This document shows positions 6,798 to 13,502 of a stretch of DNA of 20,162 nt, one piece after another. Every line of letters starts with the position of its first letter. Position 1 is the first letter of the stretch. Position numbers and translations under genes: made by a program. The stretch is from the NCBI GenBank assembly GCA_964549155.1, contig CAZJUG010000016.1:1-20162 (forward strand), given 5' to 3'. The DNA comes from CAKZRD01 sp964549155. GTDB taxonomy: Archaea > Nanobdellota > Nanobdellia > Pacearchaeales > GW2011-AR1. The notes under the pieces were generated by a model. The model searched no databases. It worked only from the letters and a program-made list of their open reading frames with translations, and had not been told where the DNA came from.

Positions 6798-7091
6798 CTG
6801 TCTAGAAAGTGGGAGAAATTGTCAAAAAAGCGAAAGCTTTTTAAAGGAACTGGGAAAAATCGAGGGTTTTGATAGGGAAAGAATCAAAACCTTTAAAAAG
6901 ACTCGATTTTTATGTTATCTGTACATCTTTGATGTACATGACTAGACAGATTACAAAAAGAGTACAGTCATAACAACCTTATGATTCCCTAGTCATAAGA
7001 TCCGGCCAGGCTATTAGGAAATGCTGAACTCGTTCGCGAGGCCTTAACAAAGGCGGCTGACCAAATAGTGCTGAAAGGAGGTTATTAAATA
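6798..7091 (+). promoter_or_regulatory. Long structured 5' leader of the S-layer gene
   Basis: An outer 8-bp helix CTGTCTAG/CTAGACAG (6798-6805, 6942-6949) encloses several elements. These are a GAAA tetraloop hairpin (6825-6842), AAAAATCGAG/CTCGATTTTT (6855-6864, 6902-6911), GGTTTTGAT/ATCAAAACC (6865-6873, 6883-6891) and TGTACAT/ATGTACA (6920-6926, 6932-6938). CTTTTTAAAGG (6837-6847) also pairs with CCTTTAAAAAG (6890-6900), crossing one helix and competing with two others. Downstream come CTTATGA/TCATAAG (6978-6984, 6993-6999) and a GC-rich module with hairpins at 7029-7040 and 7041-7054. The true transcription start is unresolved: the CATATATT at 6761 and the CTTTAAAAAG at 6891 are both possible TATA boxes. 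Confidence 0.55.
7077..7081 (+). promoter_or_regulatory. Strong Shine-Dalgarno site of the S-layer gene
   Basis: GGAGG within AAAGGAGGT lies ten bases before ATG 7092. It is the clearest ribosome binding site in the window, where most genes appear leaderless. It fixes the start of the S-layer protein. Confidence 0.85.
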
Positions 7092-9374
7092 ATGAAATAT
7101 AAAAAAATATTAGCAACAGTAGGAAGTGTTCTTATGTTAGGTGCTACAGCTGCAGGTGCTTTTGCTGCTAGTTATCCAACTCCATTCTCAACAGAGGGTG
7201 CAGTTGTTGTTGTTGGTGCTGATGCTGCTGCCAGTGATATGGTTGCTGCAACAAGTATCAATAATGATTTAGCTGGACAATTAGTAACAGGTACAGGTTC
7301 TGTTAGCGTTGAAGGTGGAGACTCATTTAAATTAGAAAAATCTTCGGATAAATTCTATTTTAACGAAGCTCTTAATTCATCTTTCACAGCATTAGATGCT
7401 GATGAATTGAGTATAGGATTAGCTGATGGAGTTTATGACAGTGGAGACATAGAAGATGTAGATTATGAACAATCTATAACTCTTGGCTCTAATGCATTAT
7501 CTCTATTCACTGATTCAAAATACCAAAACAAAGAACCTACAGTAGGTTTTAAATTTACTAATGGGCAAAATATATTAAGTTACACTATTGATTTTGATGA
7601 TAGTGAAGTAAACTTAACAGAAATGCCTGAGTCTGATATGCCTCTTTTAGGTAACGATTATTATGTGCTTACAGCAACTTCTACAAAAGTAGAATTACTG
7701 GATTCTGCAAATACAGTTATACTTGAGGATGGTAGTGAGACTACAGTAAATGGCAAAGTCGTTTCAGTTAATTGGATTGATGGGAATGAAGTCATCTTAA
7801 ATGTTGATGGAACTAACGTCAAAAAATTAGCAGAAGGCGGAATTGCTCAACTTTCAGATGGTTCATATGTCGCAATAAAGAATATTCTTTCCTCTTCAAG
7901 AGAATCCACAACTCAAAAGGTTGAATTTTCCATAGGTTCTGGTAAAATTATACTAGAAAACGGAAAAGAGGTAATCATTGGTGAAGATTCTGATGATAAG
8001 GTTAGAGGATTAGTTGCAACAATAACTTCTGATGGAACTTACTTAAATGGAGTTACATTAACTTGGAACTCTAAAGATACTACATTCTTAACTCAAGCAA
8101 ATCCAATAGAAATGCCAGGATTAGGAGTAATTGGTTTAGTTTATAATGGATTAAACTATGCTTCAAGCTCTGAAACAATTCTATTAAATGGTGGTTCTGA
8201 AACTTTAACTTTAGAAATGGGTAATTTCAATATGCCTTTAATGTGGTATAATGGAACTGCTTATCTTCAAGGTGAAGAGGATTATCTATTAAAGATTTCC
8301 GCTGGAGTAATTACTAATGAAACTGCAGGATATACAGGTACTGAAACTACCCCTTGGGGAGAAATCTATAATGTATCTACTCAGAATATATCTAGTAATG
8401 CTCTTGCTCTAGAAGAAGATAACAGATTTATAGTAACTTTAATCGACGAAGATTTATCTGACGTTGAAACACTTTACTATCAAGTTTCTGAAATCGATGT
8501 AGATGGAGCAGATATCTTAGTAGAGTTAGAAGACCTTGTAGGATCTAATGACTTGAAATGGGATGGTACTATCCTAACCAAAGTTGGCGATACTGATGAA
8601 GCTGGAGATGTAACAGTTACACTTGCTGGTTTCAATAAAGCAAATGATACTGTTTATCTTGAGTTTACAAGCGGAGTAGTTTTCAACAAAGTAGTTTCTG
8701 AAAAGGGACTAGTTGTAACTATCCCTACAGCTGCAGAAAGTGCAGCAATCTTGTTCACAGAAGCCGATAAAGATGATGATGTTGATGAAGGGAAAATATT
8801 TACTGCTACAGTAAGTAATTCCACAAATGACAAATTATCTGTAACTCTTGGAAGTGGAAATGTATCTAAACAAGAAACATTAACTGATGAAAAGTATGTT
8901 GCAATGGTTACTTCTGATTTAGCTACAAAAATATCTACAGACGAGTCTGGAGATGAATATGACCTTGAAATCGAATACTTCGGTAAAGAGGCAGTAGCTG
9001 ACGTAAGTGTATCTGTTGGTTCTACAACATCTGTTAGTGAAGTAGGAACTATGGTTGCAACTGATGCTGAAACAGCAAAGATAACAGGTAAAAACTTGAT
9101 TGTCGTTGGTGGTTCATGTATCAACTCTGTTGCTGCTGATTTATTAGGTGGTGCTCTATGTGGTGAAGCTTTCACAACTGCTAGTGGTGTAGGTGCAGGC
9201 CAATTCTTGGTCCAATCCTTCGCTAGAGAAGGCAAAGTTGCTCTTCTTGTTGCAGGTTACGAAGCTGACGATACTACAAAGGCTGCTACTTACTTAGTAA
9301 ATCAATACGAAGGCAGTACAGATGTGGGGACTAAAGAAATTAAGTCTTCAACTGTTGTTGCTGATGTAGAATAG
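7092..9374 (+). CDS. S-layer protein (methanococcal-type)
   Basis: A 760-residue secreted surface-lattice protein. It has an N-terminal signal peptide (MKYKKILATVGSVLMLGATAAGAFA, cut near residue 25). The mature start ASYPTPFSTEGAVVVVGADA-ASDMVAA matches the N-terminal domain of S-layer proteins from Methanococcales and related archaea. The C-terminal domain is equally typical: LIVVGGSCINSVAADLLGGALCG, then VALLVAGYEADDTTKAATYL. Two Cys there may form a disulfide. The long middle part is rich in Thr, Ser, Asp and Gly with many possible N-glycosylation sites. There is no C-terminal membrane anchor. A strong Shine-Dalgarno site, a long structured leader and a clear terminator suggest a very highly expressed single-gene unit. 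Confidence 0.92.
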   Translation: MKYKKILATVGSVLMLGATAAGAFAASYPTPFSTEGAVVVVGADAAASDMVAATSINNDLAGQLVTGTGSVSVEGGDSFKLEKSSDKFYFNEALNSSFTALDADELSIGLADGVYDSGDIEDVDYEQSITLGSNALSLFTDSKYQNKEPTVGFKFTNGQNILSYTIDFDDSEVNLTEMPESDMPLLGNDYYVLTATSTKVELLDSANTVILEDGSETTVNGKVVSVNWIDGNEVILNVDGTNVKKLAEGGIAQLSDGSYVAIKNILSSSRESTTQKVEFSIGSGKIILENGKEVIIGEDSDDKVRGLVATITSDGTYLNGVTLTWNSKDTTFLTQANPIEMPGLGVIGLVYNGLNYASSSETILLNGGSETLTLEMGNFNMPLMWYNGTAYLQGEEDYLLKISAGVITNETAGYTGTETTPWGEIYNVSTQNISSNALALEEDNRFIVTLIDEDLSDVETLYYQVSEIDVDGADILVELEDLVGSNDLKWDGTILTKVGDTDEAGDVTVTLAGFNKANDTVYLEFTSGVVFNKVVSEKGLVVTIPTAAESAAILFTEADKDDDVDEGKIFTATVSNSTNDKLSVTLGSGNVSKQETLTDEKYVAMVTSDLATKISTDESGDEYDLEIEYFGKEAVADVSVSVGSTTSVSEVGTMVATDAETAKITGKNLIVVGGSCINSVAADLLGGALCGEAFTTASGVGAGQFLVQSFAREGKVALLVAGYEADDTTKAATYLVNQYEGSTDVGTKEIKSSTVVADVE

Positions 9375-9384
9375 TTAAATAAAT

Positions 9385-9414
9385 GGGTTCTTTGAACCCT
9401 TTTTTCTTTTTTTT
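9385..9414 (+). terminator. Hairpin and T-run terminator of the S-layer gene
   Basis: GGGTTC, loop TTT, GAACCC (9385-9399), followed by a T-rich tract running into the sequence gap. It starts ten bases after the S-layer stop codon. Confidence 0.85.
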
Positions 9415-9514
9415 NNNNNNNNNNNNNNNNNNNNNNNNNNNNNNNNNNNNNNNNNNNNNNNNNNNNNNNNNNNNNNNNNNNNNNNNNNNNNNNNNNNNNN
9501 NNNNNNNNNNNNNN
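9415..9514. other. Assembly gap of 100 N
   Basis: Exactly 100 unknown bases, the conventional scaffold gap of undetermined real length. It falls between a T tract and the first copy of a repeat of at least 142 bp, a likely reason for the assembly break. Reading frames drawn through it are meaningless. Confidence 0.98.
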
Positions 9515-9656
9515 TGGATTTCTTTTTTTTAATTCTTTCAACTTCTCTCGGAAAAAGTTGGAAGCCTCCAAAATGTAGATTTTGGATGGGACAGAAAAAC
9601 AAGGTTTTTCTGTAGACAGAAATTTTCTTAATTTCTGTATTTTCGTTTTATAAAAA
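9515..9656. repeat. Direct repeat, left copy, carrying ACAGAAA hairpins
   Basis: These 142 bases match 10248-10389 with a single mismatch noticed (T9521 against C10254). They contain two adjacent perfect hairpins: ACAGAAAAAC/GTTTTTCTGT and ACAGAAATT/AATTTCTGT. The left end is lost in the gap. The copy stands directly before the hicB promoter. Confidence 0.92.
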
Positions 9657-9680
9657 TGAATTTTCTTCACAATACGAAGA

Positions 9681-9714
9681 TTTATAAGTATTGAAGAACT
9701 ATATTTTTTAGGAG
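9681..9714 (+). promoter_or_regulatory. hicBA promoter and ribosome binding site
   Basis: TTTATAAG at 9681-9688 is a TATA-like box. AGGAG at 9710-9714 lies six bases before ATG 9721. The box-to-ATG distance of about 37 nt implies a short leader carrying the Shine-Dalgarno site, unlike the leaderless genes nearby. Confidence 0.65.
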
Positions 9715-9720
9715 ATAAAA

Positions 9721-9927
9721 ATGGGAACATACAATGTAATTATAGAAAAAGATGAGGATGGATACTTTGTATCCGATGTAATTGGTCTTCAAGGATGTCA
9801 TACACAAGCTAAAGACCTGGACACACTTTTAGGTAGAACTAAAGAGGCAATAAACCTATATCTAAAATGTAAAAAGATTGAAAAAATAAAAGAGAGATTC
9901 TTCGGACTACAACAAATAGAGGTTTAA
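9721..9927 (+). CDS. hicB: HicB-family antitoxin
   Basis: A 68-residue protein with the HicB partial RNase H-like fold pattern: YNVIIEKDEDGYFVSDVIGLQGCHTQAKDLDTLLGRTKEAINLYL. The DGYFV...L-GCHTQA motif is diagnostic. It neutralises HicA by direct binding. It has little room for a C-terminal DNA-binding domain, so autoregulation would need the complex or may be absent. The stop codon TAA is followed immediately by the hicA ATG. The antitoxin comes first, an order seen in many archaeal pairs. Together the two genes form a compact cassette between two direct repeats. Confidence 0.9.
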   Translation: MGTYNVIIEKDEDGYFVSDVIGLQGCHTQAKDLDTLLGRTKEAINLYLKCKKIEKIKERFFGLQQIEV

Positions 9928-10155
9928 ATGACTCGGCTTCCTCAAGTTTCTGCTAATGAACTAGCGAAAATTATTTCTAAGATAGGATTTAAATTTATTA
10001 GGCAAGAAGGAAGTCACATGTTCTTCCAACATAAAGATGGTAGAACTACAATTATTCCCAATCATCCTGGAGAAGATCTAGGAATAGGACTGTTGACTAA
10101 GATTATAAAAAAAGACCTTGAATTGACTAGAGAAGAATTTGAGAGGCTTCTATAA
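9928..10155 (+). CDS. hicA: HicA-family mRNA interferase toxin
   Basis: A 75-residue protein with the dsRBD-like HicA fold. The pattern is ANELAKIISKIGFKFIRQEGSHMFFQH, then TTIIPNHPGEDLGIGLLTKIIKK. The catalytic His is His30 in the GSH motif. HicA degrades mRNA independently of the ribosome. All family motifs are intact, so the toxin looks active. It starts directly after hicB with no gap and must be translated by coupling, since no separate promoter or ribosome site is seen. Confidence 0.92.
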   Translation: MTRLPQVSANELAKIISKIGFKFIRQEGSHMFFQHKDGRTTIIPNHPGEDLGIGLLTKIIKKDLELTREEFERLL

Positions 10156-10157
10156 AC

Positions 10158-10171
10158 AGAACATATGTTCT
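10158..10171. repeat. 14-bp perfect palindrome after hicA
   Basis: AGAACATATGTTCT is fully self-complementary and begins three bases after the hicA stop. It could be a protein-binding site or a short hairpin. The gene-free stretch 10156-10515 otherwise holds the right repeat copy and the mntA promoter. Confidence 0.5.
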
Positions 10172-10226
10172 AATCTGCTTGGACTTATCCATTTCTAGTA
10201 AAATGTGGGGATTTTTTTTGATAGGG

Positions 10227-10389
10227 CAGAAAAATTTGCTATTTTTCTGGATTCCTTTTTTTTAATTCTTTCAACTTCTCTCGGAAAAAGTTGGAAGCCT
10301 CCAAAATGTAGATTTTGGATGGGACAGAAAAACAAGGTTTTTCTGTAGACAGAAATTTTCTTAATTTCTGTATTTTCGTTTTATAAAAA
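10227..10389. repeat. Direct repeat, right copy, with three ACAGAAA-type hairpins
   Basis: Positions 10248-10389 repeat 9515-9656 almost exactly. Just before lies another hairpin of the same kind, CAGAAAAAT, loop TTGCT, ATTTTTCTG (10227-10249). Its counterpart in the left copy would fall in the gap. The copy lies between hicA and mntA, so the two copies bracket hicBA. Confidence 0.9.
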
Positions 10390-10487
10390 ACGAATGTTTG
10401 TTCTCGCTTTGACGAAAATTTATTTTTTTGATTATTGCCGTGAGACTATTTAATGAATTCCTGCCTAGAGACTATTAGGCGAAAGTG

Positions 10488-10496
10488 TTTTAAATA
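10488..10496 (+). promoter_or_regulatory. TATA box of the mntA-hepT unit
   Basis: TTTTAAATA with a purine-rich element GCGAAAGTG just upstream is centred about 24 nt before ATG 10516, supporting a leaderless message and this start. A small hairpin GCCTA/TAGGC lies just before it. Confidence 0.6.
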
Positions 10497-10515
10497 GGAA
10501 GAGACTTAATCAAGG

Positions 10516-10821
10516 ATGAGGACTAATCCATCAATAACTGACAAAAAAATGAAGATTTTCGCGAAGAAGATAGTTGAGGTTCTAAAAAAATATCCTGTAA
10601 AAAAGGCTAGTATCATTGGAAGCTATTCTAGAGGAGAACAAACAAATAAAAGTGATATAGATATAGTTATTGAACTATCCAGACCTATTGGTTTCGATTT
10701 TGTTCAAATTAATATTGATTTGGAAAAAGCTTTGAAAAAGAAAGTTGATTTGTTAACCTATAAAAGTCTAAATCCTTTGATAAGAGAACAAATTCTTTCA
10801 AAAGAAATGAGGATATTATGA
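10516..10821 (+). CDS. mntA: MNT-domain nucleotidyltransferase antitoxin
   Basis: A 101-residue minimal nucleotidyltransferase. The signature GSX10DXD is complete: Gly35-Ser36, ten residues, Asp47-Ile-Asp49. A third acidic residue sits in KKVDLL at Asp78. In known MntA-HepT pairs this enzyme transfers AMP to a Tyr of the HEPN toxin and so silences it. The gene overlaps the following hepT frame by four bases (ATGA), the standard arrangement. The antitoxin appears intact although its partner is interrupted. A separate use of the transferase in the cell is possible. Confidence 0.88.
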   Translation: MRTNPSITDKKMKIFAKKIVEVLKKYPVKKASIIGSYSRGEQTNKSDIDIVIELSRPIGFDFVQINIDLEKALKKKVDLLTYKSLNPLIREQILSKEMRIL

Positions 10822-11153
10822 AGAAGGATCCAAAAATCTTCCTTAAACATATCTTGGAGAGTATTGAAGCAATTGAATCTTTTTCTAAATGAATTAGTGA
10901 ATAGATACTAGAAAAAGATAGAATGAAGAGGAGTGCAATCATAAGAGAAATAGAAATAATTGGGGAAACTGTAAAAAATCTCCCGAAAGAATTTAGAGAT
11001 AAAAATCCTGAAATTGAATGAACAAAAATCTCTGGAATGAGAGATAAACTTATCCACCATTACTTTGGTGTTGATTTAAGTATTGTTTTGTATATCGTCC
11101 AAAAGGAGTTACCCTTATTGAGAAAAAAGATTCTTGATTTGTTAGAAAGTTGA
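10818..11153 (+). pseudogene. hepT: HEPN-domain toxin (HepT/DUF86) with three in-frame stops
   Basis: The frame that begins at ATG 10818 encodes a full-length DUF86/HEPN protein of 111 codons interrupted by TGA at codon 25, TAG at codon 29 and TGA at codon 68. The rest reads as family: AIIREIEIIGETVKNLPKEFRDKNPEIE, then ISGMRDKLIHHYFGVDLSIV. The RX4HXY RNase motif (RDKLIHHY) is intact. There is no frameshift. The second TGA stands where the family usually has Trp. The simplest reading is recent inactivation of the toxin by point mutations while the antitoxin survives. Sequencing error is unlikely to give three stops without an indel. Confidence 0.85.
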
Positions 11154-11230
11154 ACCTCTTAAAAAATTACAAAGAAAGATTAATCCTCCTTGCTCGTTAA
11201 ACTTTTAAACTATGTTTAATAGAAAAACCC

Positions 11231-11794
11231 ATGAGAAGGATAAAATCTGAGAAAGAAATTCAGGCAAGACAAAAGAAAATTCAATTGTTTGTGGGAATAT
11301 CTATCGCAGTATTGCTTTTATTGTCTACTATAGGATATTTTGCTAGTGAACTATTTGGAGGGGATGGAGAGGTTCAACCATCAAATCTTGAATATGGGGG
11401 GAGAACTTATATTAGACAGAATGACATCTTGGTTCTCCTTGTAGAAGATAAACCATTTTATTTTGCTAATTTGCCAAATGAATCTAGAGGAATTTATTCG
11501 GATGGAGCTTCTTTTCAGAATTATTCTGGAAAACCATTATACATAGTTAATATGCAATCTTCTGCTCAAAGGATTTTAATTAACTTGGATGGAATTTATT
11601 CCCGATGGCAAACTGCATGTTTAGAAGAAGGTTGTGAAGAAAATCTTCCGGTTAAAAATTGCACAGATAATCTAATGGTCTTTATGAAAGCTAATGAAAC
11701 TAGAGTAGAACAGAATGAAAATTGTGTCTTCTTTTATGGAGATTTTGAAAAGGGAGTTGATGCATTTTCATATGGACTTTTAGGAATAAAATAG
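11231..11794 (+). CDS. Membrane-anchored extracytoplasmic protein, unknown family (first of a paralogous pair)
   Basis: A 187-residue protein with a basic N-terminus, one membrane segment (about residues 20-41, IQLFVGISIAVLLLLSTIGYF) and an outside domain of about 140 residues. The segment KNCTDNLMVF...TRVEQNENCVFFYGDFEKGVDAFSYGLLGI aligns with the C-terminal part of the next protein, including two Cys in NC and ENC contexts. These could form a disulfide. TATA-like CTTTTAAAC near 11202-11210 lies about 25 nt upstream. No enzymatic motif was found and the function is unknown. Confidence 0.8.
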   Translation: MRRIKSEKEIQARQKKIQLFVGISIAVLLLLSTIGYFASELFGGDGEVQPSNLEYGGRTYIRQNDILVLLVEDKPFYFANLPNESRGIYSDGASFQNYSGKPLYIVNMQSSAQRILINLDGIYSRWQTACLEEGCEENLPVKNCTDNLMVFMKANETRVEQNENCVFFYGDFEKGVDAFSYGLLGIK

Positions 11795-11823
11795 CTTTTT
11801 AAACTGAAAAACTATATAAAAAT

Positions 11824-12504
11824 ATGGCTAAGAAAAAATTAAAAAAGAAGAATGAAAAAAAGAAAGTTGAAGGAGTTTCCCAAGTAGAAAAGGAACAGAA
11901 TAAACAATTAATTGTATTTTTTACCTTAATGCTTATTTGTTTGGGAGGGCTAATTGGAGGATATTTGTATGTTAAACAATTGAATAATTTTAATTATGCC
12001 GGAATTGATTTTCAGAAAGGAAAAGAAGGAGAAATAACATATTATCATGGAAGGTTTCCCATAAATTACCAGGGACAAACAGAGAAAATATTCAATCTCT
12101 ATCTAAGAAAAGATCCTCGTAGTAATAATATTCCCATAAATACCAATTTTAGCCTTTCTAAGGATGTAATTATCGCATTTGAACCGGGGCTTGAAAAATG
12201 TGACAAGGCAATAGTTGGGCAATCAGTAATGACTCAGTTTGTTTCATCTTTTCCATGGGTTGAAAAAGTTTCTGGAGCAGTCTCAAATGTAACATATGCA
12301 GAAGAATTTAAGATTAATTTTGCTAACTGTTCAAATGCTACAGAAGATAAAACAATTATTCTTGCGAGAATGTCTGAAAGTCCAAGTATAGAAAGAGAAG
12401 GGGAAAATTGCTATATTCTAAATGTGGGAGATTGTAAATATTTAGAGACTTCAGAAAGATACATTATTGGAGTAATCGCACAGATAAACGAAGTGAAAAT
12501 ATAA
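11824..12504 (+). CDS. Membrane-anchored extracytoplasmic protein, unknown family (second of a paralogous pair)
   Basis: A 226-residue protein with a very Lys-rich N-terminus, one membrane segment (LIVFFTLMLICLGGLIGGYLYV, about residues 29-50) and an outside domain with several Cys. Its C-terminal part (NCSNATEDKTIILARMSES, SIEREGENCYILNVGDC, ERYIIGVIAQI) lines up with that of the preceding protein, so the two look like diverged paralogues. A TATA-like CTTTTTAAAC (11795-11804) suits a leaderless start. The stop TAA shares a base with the ATG of the following transporter-like gene (TAATG), so those two are translated together. Confidence 0.8.
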   Translation: MAKKKLKKKNEKKKVEGVSQVEKEQNKQLIVFFTLMLICLGGLIGGYLYVKQLNNFNYAGIDFQKGKEGEITYYHGRFPINYQGQTEKIFNLYLRKDPRSNNIPINTNFSLSKDVIIAFEPGLEKCDKAIVGQSVMTQFVSSFPWVEKVSGAVSNVTYAEEFKINFANCSNATEDKTIILARMSESPSIEREGENCYILNVGDCKYLETSERYIIGVIAQINEVKI

Positions 12505-12986
12505 TGGATTTTCAACTCTTACTAGGACTATTATTAACAATTTTACCAATAACCGAATTAAGGGGGGGATTGCCCGTTATTGTAGACTATTGTTTGAAGA
12601 ATGGATTGTCTATTTGGCCATTTTTCCTCCTAGTGATATTACTTAATGCTCTTGTAATATTTGCTGTTTACTCATTCCTAGAATTTTTTCATGAACATCT
12701 TTTAAAATGGAAATTTTATGCTCGAATTTTTGATAAGCTAATTGAAAAGATAAGAAAGAAACATGAAAAATTTGAAAGAAGATTTAACGAAATCGGATAT
12801 CTCGCCCTTATTTTATTTGTTGGGGTACCATTGCCAGTTACAGGAGCCTGGACTGGAACATTCTTGGCTTGGCTTTTAGGATTAGAAAAAAAGAAGGCAA
12901 TTGGCTCCATTGCAATAGGAGTTCTAATTGCGGGTTTAATTATTTTACTTCTTAGTCAAGGCCTTATAGGTCTTTTTTATAGTTGA
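12504..12986 (+). CDS. Small multidrug export-type membrane protein (COG2426)
   Basis: A 160-residue membrane protein with about four or five hydrophobic segments. The two family signatures are visible: LPITELRGGLPVIVDY near residue 14, and VGVPLPVTGAWTGTFLAWLLGL in the second half. These mark the Sm_multidrug_ex (PF06695) family, whose transport function is annotated mainly by name and is little tested. A charged cytoplasmic stretch rich in Lys and Glu joins the two halves. It is coupled to the upstream gene by TAATG, and its last 42 bases overlap the end of the convergent archaeosortase-like gene. Confidence 0.85.
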   Translation: MDFQLLLGLLLTILPITELRGGLPVIVDYCLKNGLSIWPFFLLVILLNALVIFAVYSFLEFFHEHLLKWKFYARIFDKLIEKIRKKHEKFERRFNEIGYLALILFVGVPLPVTGAWTGTFLAWLLGLEKKKAIGSIAIGVLIAGLIILLLSQGLIGLFYS

Positions 12987-13472
12987 ATAATCAGTATATA
13001 TTGGAATCTCTTTTACCTTGAATATTTTTACTGCACTAAACCAAATCACAATAACTAAAATTGTAGAAAATATGTGCCATAAAGATAAATGAACCAAATT
13101 GAAATAAGATTCTTGTAAAATTAATGCCATGAATACAATTCGTATAACATTTGAAACATAAAATAACCCCCAGGAATAGAAGATAACCTTTATTCTTTTA
13201 GGAAAAATCAAGGGGATGGACATTGATAAAAAAAATAGAAAATAATATGCTGCCCCAGAAACACAAGCATTTGCTATTTGTAATGGAGCATCATTGAAGA
13301 TTATATAGTTATCAACAAAAGACGATTCCCCGAGAAAAGAGAGAATTTTATTTGAGACATAAATTGTTGGAAATGAAAGAAGATTGTAAAACAGATATAA
13401 ATTCTCCAACCCTAAAAGTAGGACAAGGGAGTATCTGGATAAAATTTTGAAAAGGACTCTATTTTGTTTCAT
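12945..13472 (-). CDS. Archaeosortase/exosortase-family transpeptidase
   Basis: A 175-residue polytopic membrane protein. The exosortase catalytic pattern is visible: Cys70 in IANACVSGAAYYFLFF, Arg111 in SNVIRIVFM, and His128 in NLVHLSLWH, at spacings usual for the family. Characterised archaeosortase A of Haloferax processes C-terminal PGF-CTERM signals and attaches surface proteins to lipid. The gene starts 30 bases after the large secreted protein on the same strand, which ends in a membrane segment plus basic tail and is therefore its best candidate substrate. A TTTATTAA box about 25 nt upstream may give it its own promoter. The call rests on the three residues and topology. Confidence 0.78.
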   Translation of the reverse strand: MKQNRVLFKILSRYSLVLLLGLENLYLFYNLLSFPTIYVSNKILSFLGESSFVDNYIIFNDAPLQIANACVSGAAYYFLFFLSMSIPLIFPKRIKVIFYSWGLFYVSNVIRIVFMALILQESYFNLVHLSLWHIFSTILVIVIWFSAVKIFKVKEIPIYTDYSTIKKTYKALTKK

Positions 13473-13502
13473 GGATAAAAGAAAAAAAAGGGATTAATAA
13501 AC

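Noticed and set aside
6837..6900. Invertible promoter segment with CTTTTTAAAGG/CCTTTAAAAAG ends controlling the S-layer gene.
   Set aside because: The arms contain TATA-like sequence, but no invertase gene or longer recombination site is seen; helix formation in RNA explains the repeats as well. Left as an alternative only.
8654..9235. 193-codon minus-strand frame inside the S-layer gene.
   Set aside because: It is a shadow of the coding strand with Ser/Thr-rich composition, no start signal and no family pattern.
9302..9730. Reading frames on the minus strand running through the N gap.
   Set aside because: The gap is unknown sequence and the frames are antisense to the S-layer end and the repeat.
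10818..11153. TGA recoded as Trp or Gly in the HEPN frame.
   Set aside because: mntA, the antitoxin ending at 5283 and the gene ending at 12986 all use TGA as a normal stop, and the frame also holds a TAG. Decay is simpler.
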